DNA from: Sthenelais limicola
Lineage: Eukaryota > Annelida > Polychaeta > Phyllodocida > Sigalionidae
Direction: 5' to 3'
Length of the DNA: 64,000 nucleotides
NCBI GenBank assembly: GCA_942159475.1
Contig: OW804097.1
Span: forward strand, 50,736,986-50,800,985
This document shows positions 19,492 through 30,275 of the stretch, piece after piece. Below the pieces are notes generated by a model. That model was not told the origin of the DNA. It searched no databases and was given only the letters and a program-made list of their open reading frames with translations. A program made the translations under genes and the position numbers. Every line of letters begins with the position of its first letter. Position 1 is the stretch's first letter.

Positions 19492-20363
19492 TTGTCACTG
19501 GCGACCTAAATATCGATCTATCTGATGTAAACGGCCCCTCTGGTGGTGGTGTATTGGATTTACAGGCTATATTTGATAAATATGGCCTGGCACAACACAT
19601 TACCCTTGCTACTAGGAGGACCTTGACCTCATCCACTCTCATTGATCATATGTACACTAACTCAAAAAATGTAACAACAGCTGGTATAGTGGAAAATTCA
19701 GCTTCCGACCACTACCCTACATACCTAACCCTTAAAAAAAACAGAAACAAGTATGAGACCGGTACTTTCGATGCTAGAAATACTAGGTTCCTCGACCAGA
19801 GAATCCTAAACGAAATATTAAAAGAGCAAAATTGGGAAGAATTCTACTATAGCTCCGACCCAAATATTTGCTGGAATATAATGCTAGAGTTTATCATGAA
19901 ATTTGTGGACAGAATGTGCCCTGTACAACGGTTCCACAGAGTTAGAAGAAAAGAGAGTTGGATGACTCCTGAAATTACAACACTAATGAATAACCGAGAC
20001 AAATTGTTCAAAAAAGCTTTTCGAACCAAGAGTAAAGATCTCCTCATTGAGGCGAAAGAACTAAGAAATAAAGTTACCTCTCTCTGCAAAAAAACTAAAC
20101 TACTTTATATTAGAGACATGCTCCATAAAGATAGAGCTAATCCTAGAGCAGTTTGGAAAACTATTCGAACTGTTTTAAGTCCAGATAAGTTGAAATCGAA
20201 TGATACGATTCACTTAATTGACCAGAACAATGAAAATGTCAATGAATTGGATGTTCCCAACCTATTTAACAACTTCTTTTTAGGCGTTGGACCAACCCTG
20301 GCCAATCAAATACCTGAACCAGATCCAGCATCTGCTGATTTGATCAGAAATCGTCTAGAAGGT
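19485..20363 (+). CDS. LINE element B endonuclease, second part and linker
   Basis: This resumes the EN domain in a new frame with GDLNIDLS, STLIDHMYTN and the SDHYPTY histidine motif, followed by the basic linker that precedes RT (RFHRVRRKESWMTPEI and similar). It aligns along its length with 1445-2330 of element A. It is interrupted at 20364 by a 113-bp antisense insertion that brings a stop codon at 20394-20396. Confidence 0.75.
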
Positions 20364-20476
20364 ATGTATGTATGTATCAATTTTATTTCCAAATAACAGT
20401 TACATTGACTTGGAAAAAGGGGAGAAGCTACAACTTAGCCCTCTCTTTAGCTCCTTCTGTGAAATATTCATTTCTC
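20364..20476 (-). mobile_element. 5'-truncated LINE tail inserted antisense into element B
   Basis: Read on the minus strand, this 113-bp piece ends in GGAAATAAAATTGATAC followed by ATAC repeats, the shape of a LINE 3' terminus. It is flanked by AGGT on both sides (20360-20363, 20477-20480), a plausible 4-bp target duplication. The element B reading frame is the same before and after it. It is a nested, dead-on-arrival insertion. Confidence 0.75.
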
Positions 20477-20480
20477 AGGT

Positions 20481-22064
20481 CTTCCAGGTATCCCTGAAGG
20501 TAGAAGAATTTACGATAACTTTAACTTCGAACCAATCAACCAAAATGACTTATTCAAGATAATTAAAGATATTAACCCACACAAAAACTCGGGGGTTGAA
20601 TCATTACCAGGGAAAATATTGAAAGGTTGTTTCCTTGCTCTAATCCCCCAACTATCCCACTTGATGAATTTGTCCTTGTCAACCAGTGTAGTGCCTGATG
20701 CCTTCAAGACCGCAGTGGTGACCCCGCTCCACAAAAATGGCTCAAAAAACACACCAAACAACTTCAGACCGATATCAGGCATCTCAATGCCAGCCAAAAT
20801 TCTCGAAAAAATTGTTCAAAATCAGCTATCAAATTATATGGAACTTAATGACATCTATTACAAAAAACAATATGACTTTAGATCTGGTCACTCAGTCGAA
20901 CAAGCTCATATTGATTTCTTGTCACCCATTTATGAGCATATAAATCAGAGTGAGGCTGCCACTGCGGTCTTCTTAGACTTTAAGAAGGCGTTCGACACTG
21001 TTAGCCATGATATTTTATTGCAAAAACTAGAAAAAATTGGTATCTGTAACAATGAAAATTTATGGTTTAAAAACTATTTGTCAGGTAGAACCCAAACTGT
21101 ACGAGTCAATGGACTAAAATCTTCCTAAGGTAAGATTACTTTCGGTGTTCCTCAAGGAACAATTTTGGGCCCTATCCTGTTTACAATCTATATAAACGAT
21201 ATGCATCAGGTTGTAAAAAACTCTACAATCCAGCACTACGCTGATGATACCGTTTTATTTATTGGCGATAAGAAAAACGAAAATATCTCAAAAAAACTCC
21301 AAGAAGACCTTAACCTTATCGACACCTGGTGCAAATCAAACAAAATTTCTATGAACGTCTCCAAAACAAAATATATGAACTTCAAAATTTCCACAAGAAA
21401 AACAGGCATTGATCCTGATGTCCACAATCTTACCCTGGGTACAGAACCGATACTCAAGGCCGATGAATACAACTATCTAGGTCTAATAATTGACCAGAGA
21501 TTGTCATTCAAGGAACAGGTAATTAAGGTTATTAACAATGTGAAATGGAAGGTTAAACTTCTAGGCCGTGCCCGTTATATGTTAACAAGAAAAGTAAAAA
21601 TTGATATTGTCAAAGCTTTAATTATTCCACTTATCGATAGAGGGGACATGTTCTATTCAAGTACGAATAAACATCTTGTTAACAGGTTGCAATCTCTCCT
21701 GAATGCTTCAGTGAGATCAGCCCTGAACATTAATAAAAAACAAAACGTGGAGAATGAACTCCGAAAAATAAAGATTCTGCCGAACAATGTACGAAGAGAA
21801 ATCCATCTCCTTGAATGTGCCCACCATTTGGCTAAGAATGAATCGAACCTTGATCTAAGAAAATTACCTACCAGAAGCCATTCTGCTGGCAGAAAAAATC
21901 TTAAAGTCATTAAACCTAGGTTGAGTTTCTATCAAAACTCATTTCTCCATAGAGCACGCTTAGCTTGGAACACTCTTGAAAAAGATCTACAAAATCTAGA
22001 ATTAAAAAGGGAATTCCGAATGAATGTCAAATCTAATTTAATGACCAAGATCAATCCAAAATAG
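20481..22064 (+). CDS. LINE element B reverse transcriptase (one in-frame stop)
   Basis: RT blocks in order: NFRPISGISMPAKILEK, HSVEQAHIDF, FLDFKKAFDTV (A), then a TAA at 21126-21128 where element A has a sense codon (CAA for Gln). The same frame continues with GKITFGVPQGTILGP (B), HYADDTVLF (C) and YLGLIIDQRL, and runs to the C-terminal RKLPTRSHS word. The stop falls between motifs A and B, so no complete RT can be made. It is otherwise well preserved. Confidence 0.8.
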
Positions 22065-22437
22065 GGTGAGGACATGGATTTTTGCTTCATCTCAGCACCT
22101 GACTTATGTATATATATTTAATTACGCAAAATCTTTATTTACAACTCTGATGATTTATAACTTGTCCTGTTCTGAAACTGCATAACATGATGATATTATA
22201 CCATATGTCTATTCTCAAACAAATTTACGACTTGCTGTACTGCATAGTCAAGTATTGTATGATTTACGTAGACTACCACTGTTGGTAATGTATTTTAATA
22301 CAACACACCTTACTTACTTCGCTACCTCTTGTATATACGTGGTCTGAGTTGTAAAGATCGAGCTGTATTGCTCGATTAGATATCCCACTCTGTAAAATAT
22401 CGTGCTGTTCTGCTCGATTTACTCTTGTTGATCAATC

Positions 22438-22471
<34 letters not shown>

Positions 22472-22690
22472 TGATCTTACTTGTAGTCTCTCATTTCATG
22501 TCACTAACCTTACTTACTTCTCTTAGTGCTATAACTATTCAAAATTCTGGTAACAGCCGGAAGAAATGGTGACCTACAGCATCATAAAGGCATGTCGACC
22601 TTTTTGTCTCTCTTCTTATTTTATTCATTTGTATCTCCTCTGTACAATTGACTACGACAAATAAACAACTCCTTATCTTATCTTATCTTA
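22065..22690 (+). other. 3' UTR of LINE element B with ATT microsatellite
   Basis: This contains an ATT run at about 22439-22471, then the conserved core from about 22548 (GTAACAGCCGGAAGA, a GTCGACC block) and GACAAATAAAC followed by TTATC repeats. The core matches the 3' end of element A block by block. Confidence 0.7.
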
Positions 22691-23405
22691 GGACTGGCCT
22701 ATAGACATTATAGCAACGAGGCCGTAGGCCGAGGTTTTTTTTTTTGCCATACAAGGAGAATATAGGCCCCCGAAGACATGATACTATAGTCTATGCTATT
22801 CTTGCTTTTATTCCATGATTCTTAACTTAAAACAACTTTATTTGCTTTAATTTCATCAAACTGAGTTGTCTGCATTGTCTCGAACGGTTGTGACGTCACT
22901 GTACAATACAGGGAGTTTATATTGTCCACCTTGTGAGCGGCAAGTATATCGATTATATTGTACGCTCACGGCCAAATCATGGAATAAACACAGTGAAGCT
23001 ATAGCCTATAGGATCGTTGGTAGAATTGGTCGGGGAAAACCTTTTTCTCCTTGGTCACAACCAAAATTTCTTGTTATGATTTCAAGTAATCTTGTATAAT
23101 TGTCAAAAACAAAACTAAAATGGCCCGGAGTTTCTGTCATAATTATAGGATCCATATTCTGTGCTACAAAGTGAATAAAAAATACCCCCTTTTCCAGCAT
23201 TTCGCTGACTTTAGTTGCAAAAATACCCCCTTATAATCAGCGGAAATCAGTTGCAAATTGGTACGGTACGGTACCCTTATTTCTGATTTCGCGCTCCGCG
23301 TTTTTGAGTGAAAAATGACCCCTTTCTCTGCGAAATTGGGAACAAAAAAGCGTACACTATTTACCCCTCAGTGGGGGCCCGAGTCCCAGAACCACTCTCC
23401 AACCC
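22691..23405. other. Intergenic, nothing recognised
   Basis: No coding signal is visible. A short CGGTACGGTACGGTACC-like tandem lies near 23260, and a T10 tract at about 22735 follows a GGCCGTAGGCC inverted word. Confidence 0.35.
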
Positions 23406-23870
23406 CACCACACACTGCAGCGTTCGAAATAACAGCTTGCCCGGGCCATTTGGCAAGTAAAAATCGTGGCGGGCAAGTTGCTTTGCCCATTAGCTTGCCC
23501 GGGCGGGCAAGCTAATATTACAGCAAGATTCAGACAGGTGTATTTAATGACGAATTTTCATGATTTTTCATAACTTGTTTGAGACAAAGTGAAGGGATCT
23601 TACAATCGTTTTTAATGTGTTTTATATTTACTTTATAAATACATAACCTTTTCCTCAGAAAAAGATAGCCACTTCCATGCAAAGCTACCAACGATAATTC
23701 TGACAAATGGGAATTTGAGAAATACTCTTGGAATAAGTTGCCAACGGTAGCCCACCAACAATTAGATATTAAGTTTAATATTATTTTATATAACTACATG
23801 ATTTACTTAGGGTGGTAAATGGGCGAGTACCACTGTAGGTGCACTGGTCCGTATTCTCGAGTACCAAAAT
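23406..23870 (+). repeat. Left arm of a large diverged inverted repeat
   Basis: A GGGCAAGCT/AGCTTGCCC-rich block (23425-23520) next to a TTCGAAATAA word is matched in reverse orientation at 28870-28960. A second block, GGTGGTAAATGGGCGAGTAC...CTGGTCCGTA (about 23812-23870), is matched in reverse at 28290-28390. The blocks are in mirror order and the midpoints agree within about 100 bp, so this looks like one inverted pair flanking about 4.4 kb. Confidence 0.5.
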
Positions 23871-24139
23871 GTAATAAAACATAATGCATTGTCTACCCTT
23901 AAAATACCCAAAAAAATACCGAAAACGGGAGTCAAACTTAGCTCTAAAATCGTTACCATTTAATAAGAATTATATCAATGAAGCTCTTGAGAGCTTAATG
24001 TGGAGATGTCAATGTCCCAATTTATTTTTAATAATATTTAAGCCTATGTGTATGTTGTATTTATATGTGTGTCGATTGTTTACTTATTTACTGGTCGATC
24101 ATATGAAAGGTGGTAGGGAGGGGGTGTGACCCCTGGGCG

Positions 24140-24540
24140 GAGAGAGCTGATGCAATGTCTCTGGATGATGAAATCCCCCAGCGACATTGCATGTGAGCTA
24201 CTCCGCCATTAACCTGGAGGCTGATGCAAGGGGCAGCGCATTCTCAACAGCCCTGGTGGCTGACGAAATGCCCACTGACCATTGCAGTACGCCCGGGAAA
24301 GATGATGAAATGCATCCCAGGTCTGGTGCAATACCTAGAATATATAAGGGCCCCCAGTCACTGTATAGGGAGACTTCTCCTGGAGAGCTGTACTACCGTA
24401 TGCTGTATGATGATGAACTGACTGGAAGCCCTGCCACCTTGAACACTGACCACGCTATAACTTGCTATACATGAACACTGTGTTATATTGAAGTCTAATA
24501 AAAGAAGCCATTCTGTACTCCACGCCTTACCTTATACCTA
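24140..24540 (+). other. Possible solo LTR
   Basis: This noncoding block has TATATAAG at 24341-24348 and AATAAA at 24497-24502 with about 155 bp between them, the promoter-to-polyadenylation layout of an LTR. It does not match the 133-bp Gypsy LTR at 27331. Its ends and any target duplication are unclear, so this is a weak call. The 95-residue ORF across it shows no family features. Confidence 0.25.
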
Positions 24541-24942
24541 CTGAAACTACAAGCCAAGCACTATATCCCTTTTGAGACATCTAACCAATCAAAGCTACCC
24601 CTATTTATAAGTACATCGCGAGAGATCCGAGTAATTAGAGTAACTCCGTAATCCATTAGTAATAATCCCTGATTGTAGTGTCTACGCTCTACAGACATTA
24701 ACAGAGGCTAGTTATGTCTGGTCACATTATTTTATCAGTCAAGTCAAAATCATGAAACATATTATTTCGATTTTGCGTGATTCAATATCAGGAAAAAGGA
24801 GAGATAATACTTTCGATTTTTAGGGTCATCATAGTAGTAAAGAGATCTTATTCTATTTCTAAAATATACTTTCGTTTGGACCTTTAGCATTCTGAAGGGT
24901 TTTCTTCATTTGTATTTTTTTCATTTGTTTTCTTTTTTTTTC

Positions 24943-27201
24943 TACTTTGAGAACATCACGGGCGTGAGAGTCTATGTAGATGACATTCTAGTGTGGGGAA
25001 GAGATCAGGAGGAGCATGATGCTAGACTGGCAAAGGTAAAAGAGAGGATTGCGCAAAATAAACTGCTAATGAACTGGACCAAATGCGAGATTGGGGTGAA
25101 TAAGATAAAGTTTCTAGGGGAGGAACTCTCGGAAAAAGGAATCTCACCAGACAAGGAGAAAGTAGAGGCTATAGTCAACATGGAAAGTCCGAAAAACAAA
25201 GAAGAGGTGCAGAGGATAATGGGGTGTGTGAATTTTGTTGGCAGGTATATACCTAATCTATCAACATCTTGTGCAAACATTCGGTCCCTGATGCAGAAAC
25301 AGACTGAGTGGCAATGGGATAAAATCCATGAGGAGGAATGGCAGCACATAAAACAAGTGCTTAGCTCGGGGCCGGTGCTATCATATTTTGACATAAGAAG
25401 GCCAACAAAGGTAAGCAGTGATGCTTCGATGAGAGGATTAGGGGCAGTCCTCCTACAGTATCATCAAAATGCATGGAAGCCTGTAGCCTATGCAGCGCGC
25501 TCCTTAACTGAGTGTGAATCTCGATATGCCCAGATAGAAAAAGAGATGTTGGGCCTGATATATGCTTGTGAGCGATTTCATAATTACATTTATGGCATGA
25601 GGGATGTGCAATTAGAAACTGATCACAAACCGTTAGTTCCTCTAGCTAACAAATCACTCAATGATATGACGCCCTGCATTCAGCGGATGATGCTAAGGTT
25701 ACAGCGATATAATGTAAAGATGCAGTGGGTGCCAGGTAAAACACTGTACATATCAGACACGTTGTCAAGAGCAACGTATGCGGTGAGAGTAGTGCAGCAG
25801 GAAGGAGGCTTGCAGGAGAGAGAGGTCCGGGCACAAGTGAATCTAATATATGAAAGTCTCCCAGCCTCAAAAACAATGCTCACACGTATAGCTGAGGAAA
25901 CAGCAAAAGACGAGCTGTTGTGTGCAGTCAAAGAGGCGATAATGGACGGGTGGAAAAACGGGGTCTGCCCAGCATATGCCTCAATAAAAGATGAGCTCTG
26001 CATAATAAGTGGTGTAATATTAAGGGGGCAACGAATTGTAATACCAAGCTCGATGAGGAGAGAAATGTTAGAGAAGCTTCACGAGGGTCATTTAGGTATA
26101 GAGAAACAGAGGAGATGGGCCTGCCAGTCCATGTACTGGCCCAGGATGAATCACGACATAGAATATCAATCAAAGATGTGTGGGATTTGCTTGAAATATC
26201 TTCCTGCCCAGCAGAAGGAGCCTATGGTAGAAGATAAGGAGGACTGGGGGCCCTGGGAGAAAATAGGAATGGATCTATTTTATTGGGAGAAGAATGAATA
26301 CTTAATGATTGTGGACTATCACTCTTCATATCCGGAGATAGTAAGACTAACATCCACTACTTCAGAACAAGTCATAATGCACACGAAAAGTATATTTGCT
26401 AAATATGGTGTACCGCAACTAGTTATCACAGATAACGGACCACAATTCTCTTCTCAATCTTTCAGACAGTTTTCGGAGACATGGGCCTTCAACCACAGGA
26501 CGTCAAGCCCCAGATACCCCCAATCGAATGGGAAGGCGGAGAGGGCGGTAGGGATAGTGAAAAACCTGCTATCCAAGGCGAAGGAGACAGGCCAGGATCC
26601 CTACAGGGCTCTCCTAGCCTATAGGTCAGCACCCATGGAATCAGGGGTATCGCCAGGAGAGGCACTTCACGGACGGAAACTAAATGGACCCCTGCCAAGT
26701 GTCCGTGCAACAAAGTATAAACAAGAAAGTGTGGGTCAAAACAACAAAAGTGAGAAATATGATTTAAATGCTAAGGTTTTGAAACCTCTCGAACCTGAGG
26801 ACACCGTGTTCGTAAGAGGTGATAAATGGGATCAGACGGGCAAGGTAATCACACAGTTAAGCCCTAGATCATATACAGTGTTAACAGAAAGTGGTAGTGT
26901 TCTAAGAAGGAATAGGCGACATCTAAAAAGTGTCCCTAAACAACCAGTGGGTGAAGGGGTGAACCAGTATAATGAAACAAGAGACTTTGAGGAAACAGAC
27001 CAGGGTCCAGAAAAGAGAAGAACAGTAGAGACTGAGACAATAAAAGAGACAATAAAAGAAATACCTAAGAATCAGATAAGAGACACAGTAACAGACAGCA
27101 CTGAGCAGGTAGCAGTGCCACCTGGTGTACCGCAAACACCAGAACCGCGTAGATCAGCGAGGACAGGGAAACCAGTCACTCGACTAATTGAACAAATATA
27201 G
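24943..27201 (+). CDS. Gypsy pol fragment: partial RT, RNase H, integrase
   Basis: The open frame is intact for about 750 residues. RT starts at GVRVYVDDILVW (the YVDD catalytic box) with KCEIGVNKIKFLGEELS following. The tether and RNase H show VSSDASMRGLGAVLLQ, QIEKEMLGLIYACERF and LETDHKPL. Integrase has an HHCC zinc-binding module (LHEGHLGIEK, CGICLKY), a DDE core (MDLFYW, ITDNGPQFSS, PQSNGKAERAV) and a C-terminal module with FVRGDKWD and RRNRRHLKSV. Upstream of about 24943 the frame runs through non-homologous T-rich sequence, and the annotated start has no ATG, so it is a truncated gene rather than a complete one. Nothing suggests expression. Confidence 0.9.
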   Translation, partial: YFENITGVRVYVDDILVWGRDQEEHDARLAKVKERIAQNKLLMNWTKCEIGVNKIKFLGEELSEKGISPDKEKVEAIVNMESPKNKEEVQRIMGCVNFVGRYIPNLSTSCANIRSLMQKQTEWQWDKIHEEEWQHIKQVLSSGPVLSYFDIRRPTKVSSDASMRGLGAVLLQYHQNAWKPVAYAARSLTECESRYAQIEKEMLGLIYACERFHNYIYGMRDVQLETDHKPLVPLANKSLNDMTPCIQRMMLRLQRYNVKMQWVPGKTLYISDTLSRATYAVRVVQQEGGLQEREVRAQVNLIYESLPASKTMLTRIAEETAKDELLCAVKEAIMDGWKNGVCPAYASIKDELCIISGVILRGQRIVIPSSMRREMLEKLHEGHLGIEKQRRWACQSMYWPRMNHDIEYQSKMCGICLKYLPAQQKEPMVEDKEDWGPWEKIGMDLFYWEKNEYLMIVDYHSSYPEIVRLTSTTSEQVIMHTKSIFAKYGVPQLVITDNGPQFSSQSFRQFSETWAFNHRTSSPRYPQSNGKAERAVGIVKNLLSKAKETGQDPYRALLAYRSAPMESGVSPGEALHGRKLNGPLPSVRATKYKQESVGQNNKSEKYDLNAKVLKPLEPEDTVFVRGDKWDQTGKVITQLSPRSYTVLTESGSVLRRNRRHLKSVPKQPVGEGVNQYNETRDFEETDQGPEKRRTVETETIKETIKEIPKNQIRDTVTDSTEQVAVPPGVPQTPEPRRSARTGKPVTRLIEQI

Positions 27202-27330
27202 AGACACTATAACAACTCATTCTCTATTCTAACTACATTGTGTTCTACTCCTATTGTATCACCAACAACCTTGTATCTATACTCTCTCTTGTTGCTTGTA
27301 TTTCTATGTATTATTGTGGAAGGAAGGAGA

Positions 27331-27463
27331 TGTCTAGATATCCTAGCAGGTGCTGCCACTTGTGGCGGTCACACTGACTAACCACTGGAGAGTGGGAATA
27401 AAGGCAGTTGACTTAGAACTAACACGGCGTACGGTTGTCAATTTATACTAGAGTATTACTACA
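27331..27463 (+). repeat. 3' LTR of the Gypsy element
   Basis: A purine tract (GGAAGGAAGGAGA) ends at 27330. The LTR then starts with TGTCTAGATATCC and ends in TACTACA, giving TG...CA termini and a 133-bp length. AATAAA occurs at 27399. No 5' partner is present in the window. Confidence 0.7.
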
Positions 27464-28289
27464 ATACGTACATGGAAGGATTGGTCCTATCCCTAATTTC
27501 TGTCGAAATTTGAGTTTAAATATTAAATATATTAATATAAAAACATATTGAAGCCTTATTTACTCTGTGTACGTCGTCACCCTGCATACATCAGTGCATA
27601 TTTCTACGCACACTGGTGACACAAATGATGTACAAGGTACAAAAAAGTATACATTTCCTAAAACAGGAATTTCTCTTCTTCGTAATAATACAAAAATTAA
27701 AGCAATGGCATGATTTGTACTCACACAATCAAGTTATTAGAGGGGTTCAGCAAACGACTGAATGAAGGATATTATTATAGCCTATTGCATATCCCCAAAA
27801 GTTCAAACCAATACTCATTGTATGAGATCAATTCCAGAAATTTAATTACAATTTTGATGTTTTCACGGTTTTTGTTTATGTCATATATATATTTGTAAAT
27901 TCTGATCGTATAAACCTACAAATGGTATGTGTGTACTCCTAAAAACATGCTCCTTCTTTCTAAAGTCTTTTAAAGATTATATGAATATCATTTCTACTGA
28001 TTCTCTTAATCGTTGCTAGTACACTATTTTAATATTTACATGATAAGGCTTTAATAATCCACATTTTGGCGAAATAATATTATTGTACCTGAATGCAGTG
28101 AATACCTATGCTTATATATTTGTCAACATTTCACGCTACATGAACCCCTTTTCAAAGAGGTTTATGACTTTTCTTTTAGAGGTACTATCATTCATTATTA
28201 TAAAACACCATGATAATTATAAACATTCGTATGAGATGAACAGCCTTTTGCATGCTTATTAAAACGTTATTGAATGTAAATTGTGTTTA
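27464..28289. repeat. AT-rich spacer carrying one copy of a dispersed repeat (27600-27950)
   Basis: The 27600-27950 part matches 34880-35240 in inverted orientation, with shared words such as AAGTATACATTTCCT, TCTTCTTCGTAAT, ATTCCAGAAAT and ATAAACCTACAAATGGTATG in the same order. The match covers about 350 bp with modest divergence. No coding domain is recognised, and it is probably a nonautonomous element or a fragment of one. Confidence 0.65.
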
Positions 28290-28960
28290 TTGAGGACCGG
28301 ACCAGTGCCAAGTGGTATGGACCAGTACCTCCTCAGTCCACTGGTCCGTAAATTCGAGTACTGCCCCCTTTCCTACTTACCACCCTGTTTAAATTTATGA
28401 TATTTTGTCAGAAACAATACAACACCAGTTAATAATTTTGACGACCATATTGTACTTTGTTTTTTGAATTATAAAACTTCAACTGCAAAACTTGTAGAGA
28501 ATTGACCTGAGTCAATGACTATAAGGCGAGATTGTTCTCTACATAATAATATTGTAATTGAGTGTGAAGGGGCTGAAAACCTCACATTAGCCGGAAAGAC
28601 CCCCTTCCACAACATTCAATGAATGAATAGAAAGTTTTTCAAATTCAAGTGGTTATATACAGTCAAATACAGGGTTCCTGAGGCCAGTAAAAAGTCTGTA
28701 AAAGTAATTATGATTTTGGAGTTTTAAGGACCTTAAAAGTCGCCTGCTAACGATTTTAATTTGTTAGTAAAATGGCAGTATAAATTGGGATAATTAGTCA
28801 GTAATTTTGTAGTACCGTATTAATGACTATACTTATTATTAACTATTTTATACTTTACTCATTATGTTGGTGGGCAACCTGAAATTGTGGCGGGCAAGCT
28901 GATTTGTCATGGAACTTGCCCGGAGGGGCAAGCTATTTTTTTCCCTTATTTCGACCACTG
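28290..28960 (-). repeat. Right arm of the large diverged inverted repeat
   Basis: This is the mirror partner of 23406-23870, with the CTGGTCCGTA/GAGTAC block at 28290-28390 and the GGGCAAGCT/CTTGCCCG block at 28870-28960 followed by TTATTTCGA. A TGAA-repeat-containing piece at about 28605-28640 inside it may be an unrelated LINE tail. Confidence 0.5.
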
Positions 28961-29720
28961 CACACACACACTCCCTGCAAGACATAGTCATACAAAGTAG
29001 GCCTATTTGCTAATGCTACGGTATTCAGATAAGTAAACAAACTGCTATTATCGCTCACACGGCCCTCCTTCTTGCCGCGATGAACCAGAAAAGAAAGGTA
29101 CGGTATTAACATTTTTTAAGAATGAAAACAACAATTAGAAGTTTAAAAGATACCTAACTATTTTCTACAGGATATATCCAAGCACTGAGGAATCCTGTGG
29201 GTAGAAATTCTAATAAGGGCAGTAAGGCTTGGCGTGTCAGTGTTTTGGTAACTTGTAATCTATACCATTAGATGGCGCCACGTGCGTTTTTTTTTATTTA
29301 AACAAGCGCCTCCGACACTTGATCCCACAATCCGAAAAGAGCCGATTGATAGGGCTCCTGAATCCTGATGCCTAAAATCGACCAACTGACATGGCCATTT
29401 CTTATGATCGACAAACGAGATAGACCCTTTCTTAGAGCGACAAATCAACATGGGATTCTGGGGGCATGGCACAAATGCTCATCCTCAGCGCGACAAATGG
29501 ACAGTATCACATTATTTGTATTCCAAATAAATAAAAATCAGAGGACAGAGTAGCTAGTAAACGCGATGGTAATGTAAAGAAATTGCTTTTTAAATTTTTA
29601 AACAAATTTCAAATGTATGGGATTCTCTGTAGAAATTTGATGATGTCGACTGTTTCAGATAGGCCTATATAATTGTCCCGAATTATAATCACAGGTCCCT
29701 TCGATCGTTATGGTACCCAG
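28961..29720. other. Intergenic, nothing recognised
   Basis: Two short ORFs on opposite strands overlap at 29260-29553, but neither has a family motif or sensible composition. No repeats were noticed. Confidence 0.35.
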
Positions 29721-29724
29721 TGCA

Positions 29725-29830
29725 GTAAAGATAAAAGACGCACCTTTTATTGTGTGTTTCAGAACTTTCGAAACAGTGTAAAGATAAAAGACACACCTCT
29801 TATAATATGTGCTTCAGAACTTTCGAATCT
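29725..29830 (+). repeat. 53-bp tandem duplication (two copies)
   Basis: GTAAAGATAAAAGAC starts at 29725 and again at 29778, and both units end in TTCAGAACTTTCGAA. The copies differ at several positions. It lies upstream of the third LINE in noncoding sequence. Confidence 0.75.
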
Positions 29831-30053
29831 GTGAAATAAGTGTAGCACACAACTCATACATAAAATGTAGGTGAGAGTAAAGGTGTGCGCGAAATATGCC
29901 CCCTCCTCTAACACCATAATTCAGCGCGAAAATTTCACGTTGGTCCAGAAAAGGACCGCACAAGGATAGAAGAGCGTTTTGCAGGGTTACTTTAGTAAGA
30001 TTAAGTTTGTTATCACCCCTCCCCACTCCCCCTCCCCCACCCCCCGTTAGTGT

Positions 30054-30092
30054 CCCCGTACACACCACCGCACTGGCGTGGTGTGTACGGGG
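30054..30092. repeat. Perfect 15-bp stem hairpin
   Basis: CCCCGTACACACCAC (30054-30068) and its exact reverse complement (30078-30092) flank a 9-nt loop. A C-rich tract precedes it. It could be a paired end of a small inverted-repeat element or a structured RNA segment. Confidence 0.85.
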
Positions 30093-30221
30093 AGCTGATG
30101 CCTATGGCTGTGTGTAGTGTGGGGTGGTTGAAGCTATGTAAACATGGCAGGACTGAGTGACAATAGGTAGAGGAACAATAGCATTTCTGTACCATGAACG
30201 CAGTAGTTTTTCCAGCCAAAA

Positions 30222-30251
30222 GGGTAGCTAACTAAGTCAAGTTAGCTACCC
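30222..30251. repeat. Perfect 11-bp stem hairpin just before LINE element C
   Basis: GGGTAGCTAAC (30222-30232), an 8-nt loop, then GTTAGCTACCC (30241-30251). It ends 24 bp before the ATG of element C, so it would sit in the leader of the LINE transcript. Confidence 0.85.
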
Positions 30252-30275
30252 TATTTCTGGGTTCTATGTTTACAA

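Larger units (their letters stand above)
18840..22690 (+). mobile_element. CR1/Jockey-like LINE, element B (decayed)
   Basis: This is a relative of element A, sharing EN and RT motifs, a GTTACCGTA leader word and the 3' UTR core. It is disabled by a frameshift near 19480, an antisense LINE-tail insertion at 20364-20476 and a stop codon at 21126-21128. It ends in TTATC repeats (about 22670-22690) after GACAAATAAAC. An ATT microsatellite lies in its 3' UTR. The exact 5' end is not visible. Confidence 0.75.
24943..27463 (+). mobile_element. 5'-truncated Ty3/Gypsy LTR retrotransposon
   Basis: The element begins abruptly in the middle of the reverse transcriptase just before the YVDD box, preceded by unrelated T-rich sequence. 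It continues through RNase H and integrase to a polypurine tract and a short 3' LTR. Gag, protease, the first half of RT and the 5' LTR are missing. It lies between the two inverted arms at 23.4 and 28.9 kb. Confidence 0.85.

Noticed and set aside
24187..24474. 95-residue ORF as a gene
   Set aside because: No family motif. A TATA-like box and AATAAA around it suggest an LTR-type sequence instead.
24910..24942. First residues of the Gypsy ORF upstream of the RT
   Set aside because: T-rich noncoding sequence read by chance; homology to RT begins at about 24943 and there is no ATG.
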